64,000 nt of DNA, taken from the NCBI GenBank assembly GCA_024291935.2, contig CM044322.1, positions 21,947,405 through 22,011,404 of the forward strand. The letters are read 5' to 3'. Source of the DNA: Okapia johnstoni. Its lineage: Eukaryota > Chordata > Mammalia > Artiodactyla > Giraffidae. Below are positions 45,114 through 58,995 of the stretch, piece after piece. Each line of letters starts with the position of its first letter. Within the stretch, counting starts at the first letter, position 1. The position numbers and the translations under genes were made by a program. Under the pieces are notes generated by a model. That model saw only the letters and a program-made list of their open reading frames with translations, was not told the DNA's origin and did no database searches.

Positions 45114-45975
45114 TGGATTTCTTTTTAATAAGCTGACTAACCCTATTCAGTAACTTGCATTCACATTCATACAGCCACACCTATAATTTTCATTGTTAAC
45201 AACGCTTCTATTGGCTTGGGCCATATTTTACAAGGACTTTGACTAAAATTGCTAGCAGTAGGTTGAAAAGGAAATTAACTCCTCTTAATAGGATGAGTGA
45301 CTTACTAAGGTATTATTGCTATTAGTTTACCTTCTCTAAAAAATTCTTGTAATTTCATACAGAAAGACTAGAAGGGAATAAAAGCTAATGATGCAATTCT
45401 AGCAATGAAAACAGCATAGTAGACATTTTCAGAAAAGAGTTGTCCTCAAATTATAAGAAATTACAGTGCTCCACAGGTAACTACCTTTGGTTTTAACGTA
45501 GAAATTGGAGGTTTTAATTTTACCAGTAGATTATGGGTTATTTTCTGCTAGATGTATTACAATACTATTGAGTTCCTAAAAATTCTCTACTTTTTCCTGT
45601 CCATTCACTTGGACAGAAAATATTTGACTCCTTTTCCTTCTCAATTTAGCTTTTCAGTAGTGTGTTTATTTCACATTCCTTATGTTGTTATCACAGGGCA
45701 ACCACATAAAAAAAAAAATTAACAGAAAACGGCCATTCACTCACAGGTTTGATTGAGATAGCAGACAGGGCTAAAGGGAAGCAAACCCTCCAGGTGAGTC
45801 AGGCAGAAAAGTTTTTCAGGGAGGATCTTTTGGGGAGATTGGTTACCAAAGGGCAGGGTTAGTGGAAGATGGAAACCACTGGCCTTATTTCCCTAAAATG
45901 TCATATTTAACTAAGATACCTTAGAAATATATTTGAGAAGTTCACTCCTGTTGACAATTCCATTCCATTTTAACT
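45114..45975. other. Intergenic, no gene seen
   Basis: No supported feature. Confidence 0.4.
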
Positions 45976-45987
45976 ACATGAGATTTT

Positions 45988-46224
45988 GGGTTTCCCTGCT
46001 GAGTTAGCAGTAAAGAATCTGCCTGCAATGCAGCACCACAAAAGACACAGGTTAGACCACTGGGTCGGGAAGACCCCCTGGAGGAAGAGCCACTAGAGGA
46101 GAGCATGGCAACCCATTCCAGTTTTCTTGCCTGGAGAATCCCACGGACAGAGGAGCCCTGGAGGGCTATAGTTTATGGGGTCGCAAAGAGTCAGACACAA
46201 CTGAGCGACTTAGCATGTGCACGC
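45988..46224 (+). mobile_element. Bov-tA SINE with 12-bp TSD
   Basis: 'gggtttccctgctgagttag' to 'gactgagcgactt'-type end with a CA/GC-rich tail. The perfect direct repeat acatgagatttt is at 45976-45987 and 46225-46236. Carries a ~20-bp internal insertion relative to other copies. Confidence 0.94.
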
Positions 46225-46236
46225 ACATGAGATTTT

Positions 46237-47188
46237 ACTTCAGAAATTTTTTTGTAGAAGACTTTGGATTTCGTCTTGTTACTTTTGTCATCCACTTTTG
46301 TCAGGACTAATATTTTCAAACATGATAAAATTATTTTTAATTACTAGGCCTTAATTTTTATTTCATGTTCACTTTTATTTTTCATTAATGTTCTCTTTTC
46401 CTAATAGCTACTTCTGAATTGGCTGACTTCCTGTATGTGTGTTTTGCCATTCTTCCTCTTTTCTCTTCTGCTTTCCCAGAAGATCTTGCTGCCAGAAACT
46501 AGAAAAGGACTGTGTACTTTCAGAGTAGTCTTTATACATTTATCTGGCATTAAAGGGAAATTCTATTGCATCACATTGCCTCAGCTTCCTTTTGTGAGTT
46601 CAGATTATACTGAAGATAGGTTTCAAAGAGATAATACCAAGCTGATGATTTTTTTTTTCCCCCAGGAGATTTCTCAGCCAGGGTCATATCACTTTCTGTC
46701 CTCTGAATAAGATATCTGAAAGGAAGAGACTGTTTTACATATTTCTCCTTAACTGCCTATAATATTAATCATAGTATTTCTTAAAAGGTTACCTGCATCA
46801 AGTTCAGCTGGGTGAGGATAAGAATGCATATTCATAGGTCCTAGCCTAGAACCATACGTTCAGAATCTCTGGAGAGAGAGCTCAGGAAATCAGCAGTTTT
46901 ATTTTCGTTATGTGCTGAATCTTCTCCTGTGTCTTTCCTGAATTTTCAGTCACCGGCTAGATATGCTTACTTGAATGTATTTTCATCTCATGAACACTTA
47001 ACATATCCACAATCAAACCATTCACTGTCTGTCTAATTCTGTCATGCTTGTATACCTGAAGTCATCATTAGAGTCCTTCATCCTTGTGTTTCCTAATTTT
47101 TACTTAATCATCTAATTGGCCTTTGTGCCAAGCATGGGGAAAGACAGTGATGACCTTAAGACAGACATGGGTCATGCCCTCAAGGATC
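46237..47188. other. Intergenic, no gene seen
   Basis: A 91-codon frame at 46435-46710 starts with a hydrophobic stretch but resembles no known family and has no promoter or splice context. Confidence 0.4.
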
Positions 47189-47198
47189 TTGAAGATTC

Positions 47199-47526
47199 TA
47201 TTCTTTGGCTGTGCAGACTCTTTGTTGCTGCAAGCGCGCTTTCTCCAGTTGCGGTGATGGGGGCTACTCTTCATCGCAGTACATGGGCTTCTCATTGTGG
47301 TGGCTTCTCTTGCTGTGGAGCATGGGCTCCAGGTGAGCCAGCTTCGGTAGTTGTAGGGTTCAGGCTCATCAGTTGCGGCTCATGATCTCTAGAGCTCTGG
47401 CTCCGTAGTTGCGGTTCACGGGCTTAGCTGCTCTGCAGCATGGAGAATCTTTCCAGATCAAGGATCAAACCAATGCCCCTTGTGTTACAAGGCAGATTCC
47501 GATCCACTGTGCCACCAGGGAAGTCC
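47199..47526 (-). mobile_element. CHR SINE, long form
   Basis: 'tctttggctgtgcagactct' through 'ccactgtgccaccagggaag'. The flanks share tgaagattct, consistent with a target duplication. Confidence 0.9.
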
Positions 47527-47633
47527 AATGAAGATTCTTTTACAGAGAGTAACTTAATCCTGTAAATTCTTGTGTGTGTGTGGGGGGGGTTTCAGAATAC
47601 CCTTTTACTTTCCTTATCGGTATACTAACCTAG

Positions 47634-47847
47634 AGGGCTTCCCTGGTGGCTACGTGATAAAGAATCTGCCTGCCAATGCAGGAGACGCAGGTTTGATCCC
47701 TCATTCAGGAAGATCCTCTGGAGTAGGAAATGGCAACCCACTCCAGTATTCTTGCCTGGAGAATCCCATGGACAGAAGAGCCTGGTGCCTAGTCCACAGG
47801 GTCACAAAAAGTCAGATACGACTGAGCATGCGCGCACACACACACCC
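47634..47847 (+). mobile_element. Bov-tA SINE with TSD
   Basis: 'gggcttccctggtggctacg' to 'aagtcagatacgactgagca' with a CA tail. Flanked by ctaacctaga and ctaaccgaga. Confidence 0.92.
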
Positions 47848-47849
47848 TA

Positions 47850-48342
47850 ACCGAGAATCTCATCACTTATGCTGGGACTGCTCTAATGTTTTTCCAATTA
47901 GTCTCTTTGCTCCCAATTTCCCACCTCTCCTCAAAGATTAATCTGCTGAAAATGTAATCTTCAAAACACTTCAAATATATTTTACCCCTACTTAATCTCT
48001 TCGTTATTTCCAACTGCTTGTAGCCTATTTTTCAAAGTAGAATCAAGGCTCTTTACAATATGGCCCCCAAATGAATTTTTGTCAAATGAACTCTTTGAAC
48101 TCTATCAAATAGATATCTGAACTTGATGTAAGCATTTTTACTTATTTATTTTCTTGGGCTCATGACTTTAATTATACTTTAACTGACCAAGCCATACTTT
48201 TCTCTTCCAGTCTAACAACTCCCTACACCTGCCAATCCCCCCCTGCCCCGCCAACCATCAGCATGGCCGGCCCTAAGCACTTGCTCTTGCTTCAGTTCCT
48301 ATGTTGATTCTCTGCTTTACTGATTAAGCATTTAGCACATAT
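47850..48342. other. Intergenic, no gene seen
   Basis: No recognised element. Confidence 0.4.
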
Positions 48343-48772
48343 ATCAGTAGTCATGTATGGATGTGAGAGTTGGACTATAAAGAAAGCTGAGCACTGAAGA
48401 ATAGATGCTTTTGAACTGTGGTGTTGGAGAAGACTCTTGAGAGTCCCTTGGACTGCAAGGATATCCAATCAGTCCATCCTAAAGGAAATCGGTCCTGAAT
48501 TTTCATTGGAAGGACTGATGCTGAAGCTCCAATACCTTGGCCACCTGATGCAAAGAACTGACTCATTGCAAAAGACCCTTAGGCTGGGAAAGATTGAAGG
48601 CAGGAGGAGAAGGGGATGACAGAGGATGAGATGGTTGGATGGCATCACCAACTCAATCGACATGAGTTTGAGTAAGCTTCGGGAGTTGGTGATGGACAGG
48701 GAGGCCTGGCGTGCTGCAGTCCATAGGCTCACAAAGAGCTGGACATGACTGAGTGGCTGAACTGAACTGAAC
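48343..48772 (+). mobile_element. BovB 3' fragment
   Basis: Sense copy from 'agtagtcatgtatggatgtg' to the terminal 'gagtggctgaactgaactga'. Frames are broken (60 codons at best). Confidence 0.93.
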
Positions 48773-48905
48773 GTACACCTTGGAAACATTACTTATCTTT
48801 ATGTATTTTTATAACTCTTCAATTATTCCATGAACTTATATTTATCTCTTCCTTGCCTAGTCCAAGGCTATGTGTAATAAATGTTCAATAAATATTCATC
48901 AGATT

Positions 48906-49952
48906 CTTTGGCTAATAAACACATGAAAAGATGCTCAACATCACTCATTATTAGAGAACTGCAACTCAAAACTACAATGAAATATCACTTCACACGAGTC
49001 AGAATGGCCATCATCTAAAAATCTACAAACAATAAATGCTAGAGAGGATGTGGAGAAAAGCGAACCCTCTTGCACTGTTGGTGGGAATGTAAATTGATAT
49101 AGCCACTATGGAAGACAGTATGGAGATTCCTTAAGAAAACTAGGAATAAAACTACCATATGACCCAACAATCCCACTACTGGGCATATACCCTGAGAAAA
49201 ACATAATTCAAAAACACACATGTACTTCAATGTTCATTGCAGCACTATTCACATTAGTTAGGAAATGGAAGTAGCCTAGATGTCCCTTGATGGCTGAATG
49301 GATAAAGCTGTGGTACATATATACAATGGAATATTACTTAGCCATAAAAAGGAACACATTTGAGTCAGTGCTAATGAGGTGGATGAACCTAGAGCTATTA
49401 TACAGAATGAAGTAAGTCAGAAAGAGAAAAACAAATGTCTTATATTAATGCATATATATGGAATCTAGAAAGGTGGTACCAATGATCCCATTTACAGGGC
49501 AGCATGCATTGCAATGGACATGAACTTGGGCAAACTCTGGCAGATGGTGAGGGGCAGGGAGGCACAGCATGCTGCAGTCCATCGGATCAAAAAGAGTCAG
49601 ACACGACTGGGAGATTGAACAACAATGGAGATGCAGACATAGAGAACAGACTTATGGACAAGATGGGTAGGGTGGGAAGGAGAGGGTGGGATGAGTGGAG
49701 AGAGTAGCATGGAAACATATATACTACTATGTGTAAAATAGATAGCCAGTGGGAATTTGCTGTACGACTCAGGGAACTCAAACTGGGGCTCTGTGACAAC
49801 CTAGAGAGGTGGGATGGGGAGGGAGGTGGGAGGGAGGTTTGAGAGAGAGTAGACATATATGAGGGAGGGGACATACGCATACCTATGGCTGATTCATGCT
49901 GATGTGTGGCAGAAATCAACATAATATTGTCAAGCAATTAAAAAAAGGGGGG
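48906..49952 (+). mobile_element. LINE-1 3' end, young ruminant type, with TSD
   Basis: 5'-truncated L1: ORF2 C-terminal text ('gatgctcaacatcactcatt', 'actgggcatataccctgaga'), the purine-rich 3' UTR (about 49630-49870), and a terminal A-run. Flanked by aatattcatcagatt (48891-48905) and aatattcatcaaatt (49953-49967). A BovB tail piece at 49505-49626 interrupts it. The proline/serine-rich reverse frame at 49587-49937 is just the complement of the 3' UTR. Confidence 0.93.
49505..49626 (+). mobile_element. BovB tail inside the L1
   Basis: 'gcattgcaatggacatgaac' to 'agtcagacacgactgggaga'. Only the last ~120 bp of BovB. Confidence 0.88.
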
Positions 49953-49967
49953 AATATTCATCAAATT

Positions 49968-51180
49968 ATTTAGTCATTTATTTATTATGGATTCCTTCAT
50001 AAAAAATTATTTGAATGCCCACTGAGAACTCGTATGGTCCTTTCTTTCATGGAGCTTAAATTTTAGTTGGAAAGACAGACTTTAAGCAAACAATTAAAAT
50101 AAAAATGAGGTCAATTGCTTTGTTCACCCAGAAATACTTAATAAGCACCAATCATAGGCCAGGTATTGGGTTACATGCTAAATTGGCTGGGAATAAAAAG
50201 CCGAAGCTAATAGGTTAATGGAGGAGAATTATAAAGTACTAAAATACAATGTTGTAAGTGCAAACAAAATATTCTAGGGACACAAATGAGGGTGCAACTC
50301 TTTCTGCTGAGAAGTCAGTAAGGCTTGATATTTTATTTGGGTCTGGAAAATAAATTTAAACAAAGGGTTGTATAACAGAATAATCAGGAAAAGAAGAGGG
50401 TTGTTAGAAATCTGATATGCCCATCCCTGTATCATTATTCTGAGCAGAAACCTGAGCTGGGAATATGAGGGTGAGCAGCGAAGGCAGACTTCAGTCGGAT
50501 GGCAGCCTTAAGATGGATGGGTGGTTCACGGCCAGGTGAATGGCTAGGTATTGCTGCTGGGCCTGCATCGAGGCCCTCTAATTGCCCGTAAGAGAATTAA
50601 CTGAGATCCCTTCTAAGAATCACAGCACGAGTGTTGGAAAGTATACTGACAGTCAGTTAGTTGTTTCTAATTTACATCACCCAGAATCTGGGGGGGTCTC
50701 AAAATGGCAAATGAAAATCTGTAAACAAATTTCAGTATTTCAAAAAGCCTACCAGAAACTGCAACTTCTGGTAACATTAACTGCCAGATTTTCCTTGTTT
50801 TGTACTAAAAATTGTATCAGACACACATCAGACGGAGGTTTTAACTGAGCTATGTTCCGATTAAATATAATTTGTTTTCTCATTATTATGATGCTTAACT
50901 TGGTAAATAACTTTTCAAACGAGTGAGATCACGGTCGAGCACGTACAATTGGAAACACCTGCTACCACGCTTGCAACGTGCAAAGCACTCTTCACTGACT
51001 TCAGTACTGTGGAATGGCTAACAGCAGCAGCGCCTGGAGTCCTGTCAGTCCAGAACTCTTCTCAGCGGCTCAGGGCTTCCAGGTTCTTTCCCTGTGCCCC
51101 AGCCTTCAGAACCTTCAATCCCCGAATCGGAAGTACCTGTCTTACCCTCGCCACTGGGTCACACGGCCTGCCTCCCAAGC
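49968..51180. other. COP1 upstream flank
   Basis: Single-copy-looking sequence that changes from AT-rich to GC-rich at about 51000. An 88-codon frame at 50582-50848 is unmatched. No repeat was recognised in the last kilobase before the CpG island, which suits a proximal regulatory region. Confidence 0.5.
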
Positions 51181-51227
51181 CACAAGCCGCCGCTCCCAGT
51201 TCACGTTCAGGAATGCGGCTCACCCCC

Positions 51228-51237
51228 GCGCATGCGC
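51228..51237. promoter_or_regulatory. NRF1-type palindrome
   Basis: GCGCATGCGC, the full NRF1 consensus, about 690 bp upstream of the COP1 start codon. Confidence 0.6.
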
Positions 51238-51572
51238 GGCGCGGCAGCTTCCGCGCCGGCGCCGCCCCCCCCCCGCCGGGAGCCGGGTCCCTGGGTAAAG
51301 CAGGAGGGTCTGCGCCCCGGGCGCGCGTGCGCAGTTGCTTTCGGAGCACTTCCCTTCGCTCCACCCCCGCGGCCCCCGGCCCCAAGCCCTCCGCCACCCC
51401 GCCCATCCATTTCTCTCTCCGCTGCCCTTTCGTTCCCTCAGACGGACGGCCCTACCCTCGGGCACGCTACGGAGGAAAACCAGCTGTCCACCAGAGCGGC
51501 GGTCGGTGCTAGGCCGCCGCCGTCGCCCAGGGAGAGCTCGGCGCGTCTGAGCGCCGCCCGGGCCGCGTCTGA

Positions 51573-52394
<822 letters not shown>

Positions 52395-53869
52395 TAGGAG
52401 TTTCTGCTGTTGGGGCTGCTGGGGTCCGGGGTGAGGGCGGTCTGTAGGGCGTTGTAGCGGTGTCTGCAGAGGGATTCGAGCGTTGGCAGGGGTTGGTGGA
52501 GTGGGATGGGGAAATGTTGGCATCCCGACGCAGGGTGAGGGTACTGGAGAGGGCAGTATTGGGGGGGAGACGTGAAGGGAGTTTAGGCAATAATAAATAA
52601 GAGGGAGAGATGGAAGGACAAATAAGTGGCTGTGCATAAAAGGAGAAAGGTGGGCACGGAGGTCGGGCCTTGAATTTCCTGTCCGTCTGGTGAATTAGGT
52701 ACCCTCTCAGTCCTGATTGCTCGTGAAGGTGAATTAAACTTGTAAAGGGAGAGGATTAAGCTTCCTGGTATGCTGATGGAGGGAGTTGTTGGTCACAGTT
52801 TGTTTATTGAAAGGGTGGTAGATAGTACTCTAAACATAGGTATGGCTGTTTTAAGGAGAAGTAGTATTTGCTGTAAATATCCGTCGTGTGTGCGCTGATG
52901 TAAATATCCGTTGTGTGTACGTGTAAATATCGCCTCCTACTTCAAAGGCTAGGTCATTTACTTTTAAATCTGCTGTTGAGGCTTCTGTAGTCAAGAAAGG
53001 CTGTTCACAAAAAAAATTGCACCTCTCAGTTGAATGTCTTGAAAGGGGGGCCGCATTTTTAAATACCATCCGTGGGACAGATGTAATTGCACTGCACTTG
53101 GCACTTGTGTTAACACATCAGAATTTTTTAGAACTTCTGATTTGAGAAACGCTTGGACTTAGACGTGTTGTCATCGTGGATAGTATACAGTAGTATTCAG
53201 TTAGACATTTGGCATAGGGGGCTTATTCATATTAAGTGGAAGATGGAGTTGATTGTCTTGCTTGAGAGTGTTTTGAGTTTTCACTGCGTTTTGTCCAATT
53301 CAAATGGTAAGATTAGGAGAAAGGAATTGCTGTTAGCTGAGAACTGGTGGGATCTTGTGCTTTTCTTCTGGAGGAAATTGTTGATAGAGTTAGTATATTA
53401 GTGATACGGGAAGTTGGCTTGCACTATCATTAGAGGGGAAGTTGATTTACTTCAGGGTTGCAGATGGTATGTTGTCATTAAATATAATAGGGCTAGAAGT
53501 TGGGAGTATAAGAAAGTTATTGATTAGACTTACAGTTTCTAGTTCTTGCAGTGAAAATGGCTTTATATTTTTGCTTTTGTCATAAAGTATTCTGGATCGA
53601 GAATTGATTCATTTTTCACTGAAGCTGGACTAGAATTGTAAATTTTTTTTTTGTAAATAACTTAGGCAGCTTATGTTTAGGTCTAAGTGTTTGTGTTTGT
53701 ACCTCGTAGAGAATGCCATGTGATAAAAGTAGAAACTAATGAAACAAAGGATTTTTAGAATTTGTCTTTTTAGCCACCATTTCCATTTCACTTATAAGTA
53801 GATTGAAGGAAACAAGCATGCTAGCATCCATGTAGGTGCACTAAAATACAAGGTAAAAGAAGGGAATTA

Positions 53870-53990
53870 ATCATTCATCCAACAGATATTTGACACTCAC
53901 TGTCTGCCAGGCACTGTATGCACTTATACTTACTTATTATACTTACTGCAAGCCATTTTATAGAGAATTGGAGAGAGAGAGGGGAGTATA
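53870..53990 (+). mobile_element. MIR/L2-type fragment
   Basis: 'cactgtctgccaggcactgt' is the typical start of a MIR or L2 3' end; only a short piece remains. Confidence 0.5.
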
Positions 53991-54479
53991 AGCCGCTGGC
54001 ACTAATTTTTATATTTTAGGGGTAAAATTATTAAAATTTTTGTTAGTCTGTCACCTAACTTAAAAAAAAAAAATTAAATCCAGTCTCTGAATCTTAACCA
54101 TGTTGCTTAGATTTTTTTGTTTGTTTTCTTTTATATTCTAAGTGGAAGTGTCCAGTGAGAGTCTTTAGTTAAAAATTCTGAATATTTAACTTTCTAAGAA
54201 TGTCATAGTCCTTGGTCTCTTTTGCTGGTGAGGTTGACTTTTCAGAAGAATTCATTAATGGGAATCAGTTTTCCTGATTCTCAAGCTAGATTTGATTTGG
54301 CCAAGTGTTTAGGGTAGGAAGAAAAAGGAATAGGCAAAACTCAAGGAATCCTTTTCATTTCTAATTGGCCCTGGGTGGTTGGTCTTGTCTGCTTCAAGGT
54401 TAAACTGTGAACTAGTCCAAATTAGTCTAAGCTTTTACATCATAGTGAGGCTTAAGGTTGAATAATGATAATAATTCCT

Positions 54480-54700
54480 CATTCACATTTTAAAGATGTT
54501 TATGCTTCATGTTTCATTTTATCCTAGAGCAACTCTGTTAAGTTGTATAGAACTTCCAATTTTAATGTAATACTAATATAATTGTATTCTCATAGAGGTA
54601 GAGAGAAGTTAAGTAACTTTGTTTTACGTTGGACTGTTCAGGAACAAAATTACAGCTCACATCTCCTGATTCTCAGTTTAGTGCTTTCTTTTATGGAATT
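54480..54700 (+). mobile_element. MIR SINE
   Basis: 'atcctagagcaactctgtta', 'gaggtagagagaagttaagt' and 'attacagctcacatctcctg' follow the MIR order. Confidence 0.65.
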
Positions 54701-54804
54701 TGAAAATATCAGATCTATAAGATCAAATATATGCATTTAGCCTCATGGTTCTTAAATGTGGTGGATTGGAGGAAAACAGCTGTTTCACAATCACAGGAGA
54801 TAAC

Positions 54805-54922
54805 TTTTTTTTTTTTTTTTTGACCACACCCTGTGGCATGCAGAATTTCTCTGACCAGGATCTAACCTGAGGCCTCTGCAGTGGAAGCTCAGAGTCTTAA
54901 CCATTGGACCACCAGGGAAGTC
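54805..54922 (-). mobile_element. CHR-type SINE with (T)18 and TSD-like flanks
   Basis: T-run 54805-54822, then 'gaccacaccctgtggcatgc' to 'ttggaccaccagggaagtcc'. The flanks share caggaga. Confidence 0.9.
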
Positions 54923-56073
54923 CAGGAGACACATGTTTTTATTCTTACTCCCTCCCCTTGCCTGTCTTGTCTGCCCACATCCTAAGAGGACTTAACAGAA
55001 TTGGAGGCTGGAGTGGGCAGTGTAGTTTGCAAAAGCTCCCTTGGTGATAATGGCTTGTTCTTTCATCCTGTTTGAGAACAGTTGATTTAAAGTCAAATGC
55101 TGAATTGTCAGTAACACGTATTGGTCTCTCCTTACTTATATTTGAAAGTAAGTTTATATCTTATTGTAGAATTGATGGAAATTTTAGGGATTTATAGTTT
55201 TGACTTTAGTATTTGTTTCAAAAGATTGAAAATACCATCAAGTTGTAAATTCTGACTTTTATAGATGAGTCTGTAGTACAGTAGAGAGTGGTATATATAG
55301 CTTGAAGTTGGATAAGTCTCTGACATTCAAAGAAAGTCTTTGTTGCCTTACTTTTCAAATTTTTCTTACATGGTCTGTTAAATTATGAGTCTGTCCTGTG
55401 TTTGGAGGACAATATCTTTCTTTTACACTGTCACATTATGACTGTCTCTGTGTTAGCCTTTCCAGCTCCCTGAAATGACCTTTTCTATCTCTTTAAGTCC
55501 CAGATATTCTCTAAGTTGTGACAGAAATAAGTATTTTTAAGTTGATAGTAAGCCCTAATGGGAAAATTTACTCTGCCTGATCAAATGTAGGTAGAATCTA
55601 TGTTAAGTCAATCTACCGTTTAATAAATGTGACAAACAGCCTCTTGTGTCAAATTGTTAATAACGCACTGTCCTGAAGGAGCTCACAATTTATGTGGAGA
55701 AAAACTTTTAATCACATAATTATAATATCACATCCTGGCATCACTGCTTCTCTGAGTGTCATGGCAGATGTTAAATACTCTTGAAATTCAAATATTGTCT
55801 CACAGTCCTCAACATAGCAGTTTAGGAAGCCACACCTATTAATCATATTTAACACTAAAGATGAGACCTGTTGCCCATGTCTTACTGAGTATGAGACCTC
55901 AGTTTAGTTTAAGGATGGGCTTTTGGCTCAGATAGAGATAATGAAGCAAAATGGGTTTAGTGAAAATTACAGATAACTGTGTTGGAAGCTCATGTAGATG
56001 CTTGAAACTCAAAGTTCATAAATGCCAAGTTCACTAAAAAGTACTAACAGTTGGTTTGGTATACATAATAATG

Positions 56074-56368
56074 TGAAAGTCGCTCAGTCGTGTCCCACTC
56101 TTTGCAAACCCATGGACTATACAGTCTATGGAATTCTCCAGGCCAGAATACTGGAGTGGGTAGCTGTTCCCTTCTCCAGGGGATCTTCCCAATCCAGGTC
56201 TCTCACATTGCAGGCGGATTCTTTACTAGCTGAGTCACAAGGGAAGCCCAAGAATACTGGAGTGGGTAGCCTATCCCTTCTCCAGCAGATCTTCCTGACC
56301 CAGGAATCGAACAAGAGTCTCCTGCATTGCAGGTGGATTCTTTACCAGCTGAGCTATCAGGGATGCCC
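56074..56368 (-). mobile_element. Bov-tA with doubled tRNA-like head
   Basis: Tail 'aaagtcgctcagtcgtgtcc', first head ending 'ctgagtcacaagggaagccc', then a second head block 'aagaatactggagtgggtag' to 'gctgagctatcagggatgcc'. The head-plus-linker is duplicated in tandem. Confidence 0.9.
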
Positions 56369-56399
56369 ACATAATAATAATATGTGTTCCAATATAAAC

Positions 56400-56815
56400 T
56401 ATTATTATTTGCCAGGTGCTATTCTAAGGGTTTGACATGACTTAATCTTTATAACAACTATTTGATGCAGATAATTCCCATTGAAAAAAATTAATTAATT
56501 GCAGTTCACTTGTTTTAGAGCATAGGCTCTAGGTGCACAGGCTTCAGTAGTGGTAGCACACAGGTTCAGTAGTTGTAGTGCGTGGGCTTTAGTTTCTCCA
56601 CTGCATGTAGAATCTTCAGACCAGAAACTGAACCCATGTCCCCTGCATTGGCAGGTGGATTCTTATCCACTGTACCACCAGAAAGTCCCTAATTCCCATT
56701 TTATAGATGAGGAAGTGAAGGTCAGAGAGGTTATGTAACTTGTCTCAATTCTTATAGTTAATAATGGCGATATCAGTGTTTATATCCAGACGTTTTGGCT
56801 CGAAGCTCAAGTTCT
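56400..56815 (+). mobile_element. MIR SINE split by a CHR SINE
   Basis: MIR text 'ccaggtgctattctaagggt' to 'taattcccatt' resumes after the insertion as 'taattcccattttatagatg' and 'gagaggttatgtaacttgtc'. Confidence 0.8.
56483..56689 (-). mobile_element. CHR SINE in MIR with 11-bp TSD
   Basis: Inverted A-tail 'attaattgcagttcacttg', middle 'gcttcagtagtggtagcaca', head 'actgtaccaccagaaagtcc'. The direct repeat taattcccatt is at 56472-56482 and 56690-56700. Confidence 0.9.
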
Positions 56816-57184
56816 TAACCACTATATTACCTTGCCTTTCAGAGACCAGTGATTTTGTTTACAATCAGCCTTATTAAGATATAATTTGCATGCAGTAGAA
56901 GTCACCAGTTTTAAGTGTATAGTTCAGTGATCCTGACAAATGAGTATATCTATGTTACCACCCTAATCAAGGTACAGAACATTTCCATCACGCTCCTAAG
57001 TTTACTGTGTCACAGCTTTGCACTCAGTCTTCTGTCACCTCTGATAACCTGGCAGTCTGTTTTCCTTCAATAAAGTTTTGCCTTTTCTAGGATTTTATAT
57101 AAATGGAGTCGTTCAGTATGTAGTCTTTTGTGCCTGACTTCTTTCACTTGGAGTAATGTTTTTGAGATTCGATAATGGTGAGTG

Positions 57185-57408
57185 CTGTGCTGTGTGTGCT
57201 TAGTCGCTCAGTCGCGTCCGAGTCTTTGTGACCCCATGGACTGTAATCTGCCAGGCTCCTCTGTCCACGGGCATTCTACAGATAAGAATGCTGGAGTGGG
57301 TTGTTGCCATGCCCTTCTCCAGGGGATCTTACCGATGCAGGGATCTAACTGGGGTCTCCTGCATTGTAGGCAGATTCTTTTACCAGCTGAGCTACCAGGG
57401 AAGCCCTC
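57185..57408 (-). mobile_element. Bov-tA SINE with TSD
   Basis: 'gtgcttagtcgctcagtcgc' to 'gagctaccagggaagccctc'. Flanked by ataatggtgagtg and ataatggtgaatg. Confidence 0.93.
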
Positions 57409-58995
57409 AATAATGGTGAATGTTTCACTAATTTTCTTCTTTTAATTTCTGAGTAGTAGTCCATTACATGGATAAAACATGACTTCTTTATATATTCATC
57501 AGTTAAAAGATACTGAGTTTATTTGTTTCTGAAGTTTTCAGTGATTGTAGAGAAAACTGCTGTAAACATTCACATTCAGGTTTCTGTGTAGACCCATCTT
57601 CACATCTCTTGGGTAAATATATAGGAGTATATTCTTGGGTTGTGTGGCCAACTGTATGTTTAACATTATAAGAAACTGCAGAATGGTTTTCTAAAGTGAT
57701 TGTCAGTTTGCATTTCTACCAGCAATGTTAGTTTCAGTTCCACATTCTTGCCAATGCTTGCTTTCAGTCTTTCAAATTTCAGTCATTCTAGTGGTGTGTT
57801 TAGTATGATCTTATTGTCATAATTTGCATTTTCTTAATGACTGATGATGTTGAGCATACTTCCATGTGCTTATTTCCACTTGCATATCTTTTATCAAGTG
57901 TGTCTTCTAATCTCTCGCATATGTTTCTCATGTTTGTGTTAAGTTGTAAGGCTTATGGCTGCAAGTCTTTTGTCAGTCTATATATTGTGATATTTTCTCC
58001 CAGTCTATTGTTTACTTTTTAGTTTTCTGAGCAGTCTTTTGAAGTGCAAAAGTTTGAAATTTAAGTCCAATTTATTGGACTTTTTTCTTTTATAGTCTGT
58101 GACTTCTGTGTTCTATCGAAATTGTTGTCTAAATCTTCTTGTATATTCTAGAAACTTTATAGCTTTTTTGTACTTAGGTACAATCATTTCATGTTAGTTT
58201 TTATATACTGTTTGTGGTAAGATTTGAAGATTTTTCCTCTCCACTGTAGATGTCCAGTTATTGAAGCACCCATTTGTTGAAAAGACCATCTTTTTTCATT
58301 AAATTTTCTTGGAGTATTTCTCAAAAATTAATATTTTTATGTTTACTTATGAAATCTTTATTCTGTTCCATTGATCTAAGTGTTTATCCTTATGCCTATA
58401 CCGCGGTCTTAATTTCTGTATCATTGTTGTAAATCTTGAAATCAGATAGTGTAGTTTTGTTCCTCTGTTTTCAGTTATTTAGGATGTTTGCATTTCCACA
58501 TATATTTTAGCTTACCAATTCTTAAAAAAACGATTTCTAGGATTTTAATTTGGTTTACTTTGAATCTATGACTCAATTTGGGGAGATCTGACATCTTAAC
58601 AATATTGAATCTTTGAGCCATAAACATAATATGTTTCACCAGTTATTTAGGTCTTGAACTTCTGTTAGCAGAGTTTTATAGTTCTCTGTGTTTGGATCTT
58701 GCACATATTTTGTTAAACTTACTCCTACGTGGTTCATGTTTTTGATGCTCTAGTGTTAATTTCAGTTTCCTAATGTTGTTAATATGTAGAAATACAAATT
58801 ATTTTTGTATATTGACTTTAATATACTGTCTTTAAATATAAATGTGAGTATTTTGTCCTTTAAATTGTTAAGTTCACTGACTACTTGTAACAGTTTCTTG
58901 GTAGAACCATATGATTTTCTGAGATGACAATCATGTCATCTGAAAATCAATATAGTTTTACTTCTTCCTTTTTGAATTTTATGCCTTATTTTGGG

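Noticed and set aside
46435..46710. 91-codon frame with hydrophobic start as a small secreted protein
   Set aside because: The hydrophobic run is followed by ordinary AT-rich translation without cysteine pattern or homology; probably chance.
49587..49937. 116-codon Ser/Pro-rich reverse frame
   Set aside because: It is the complement of the purine-rich L1 3' UTR.
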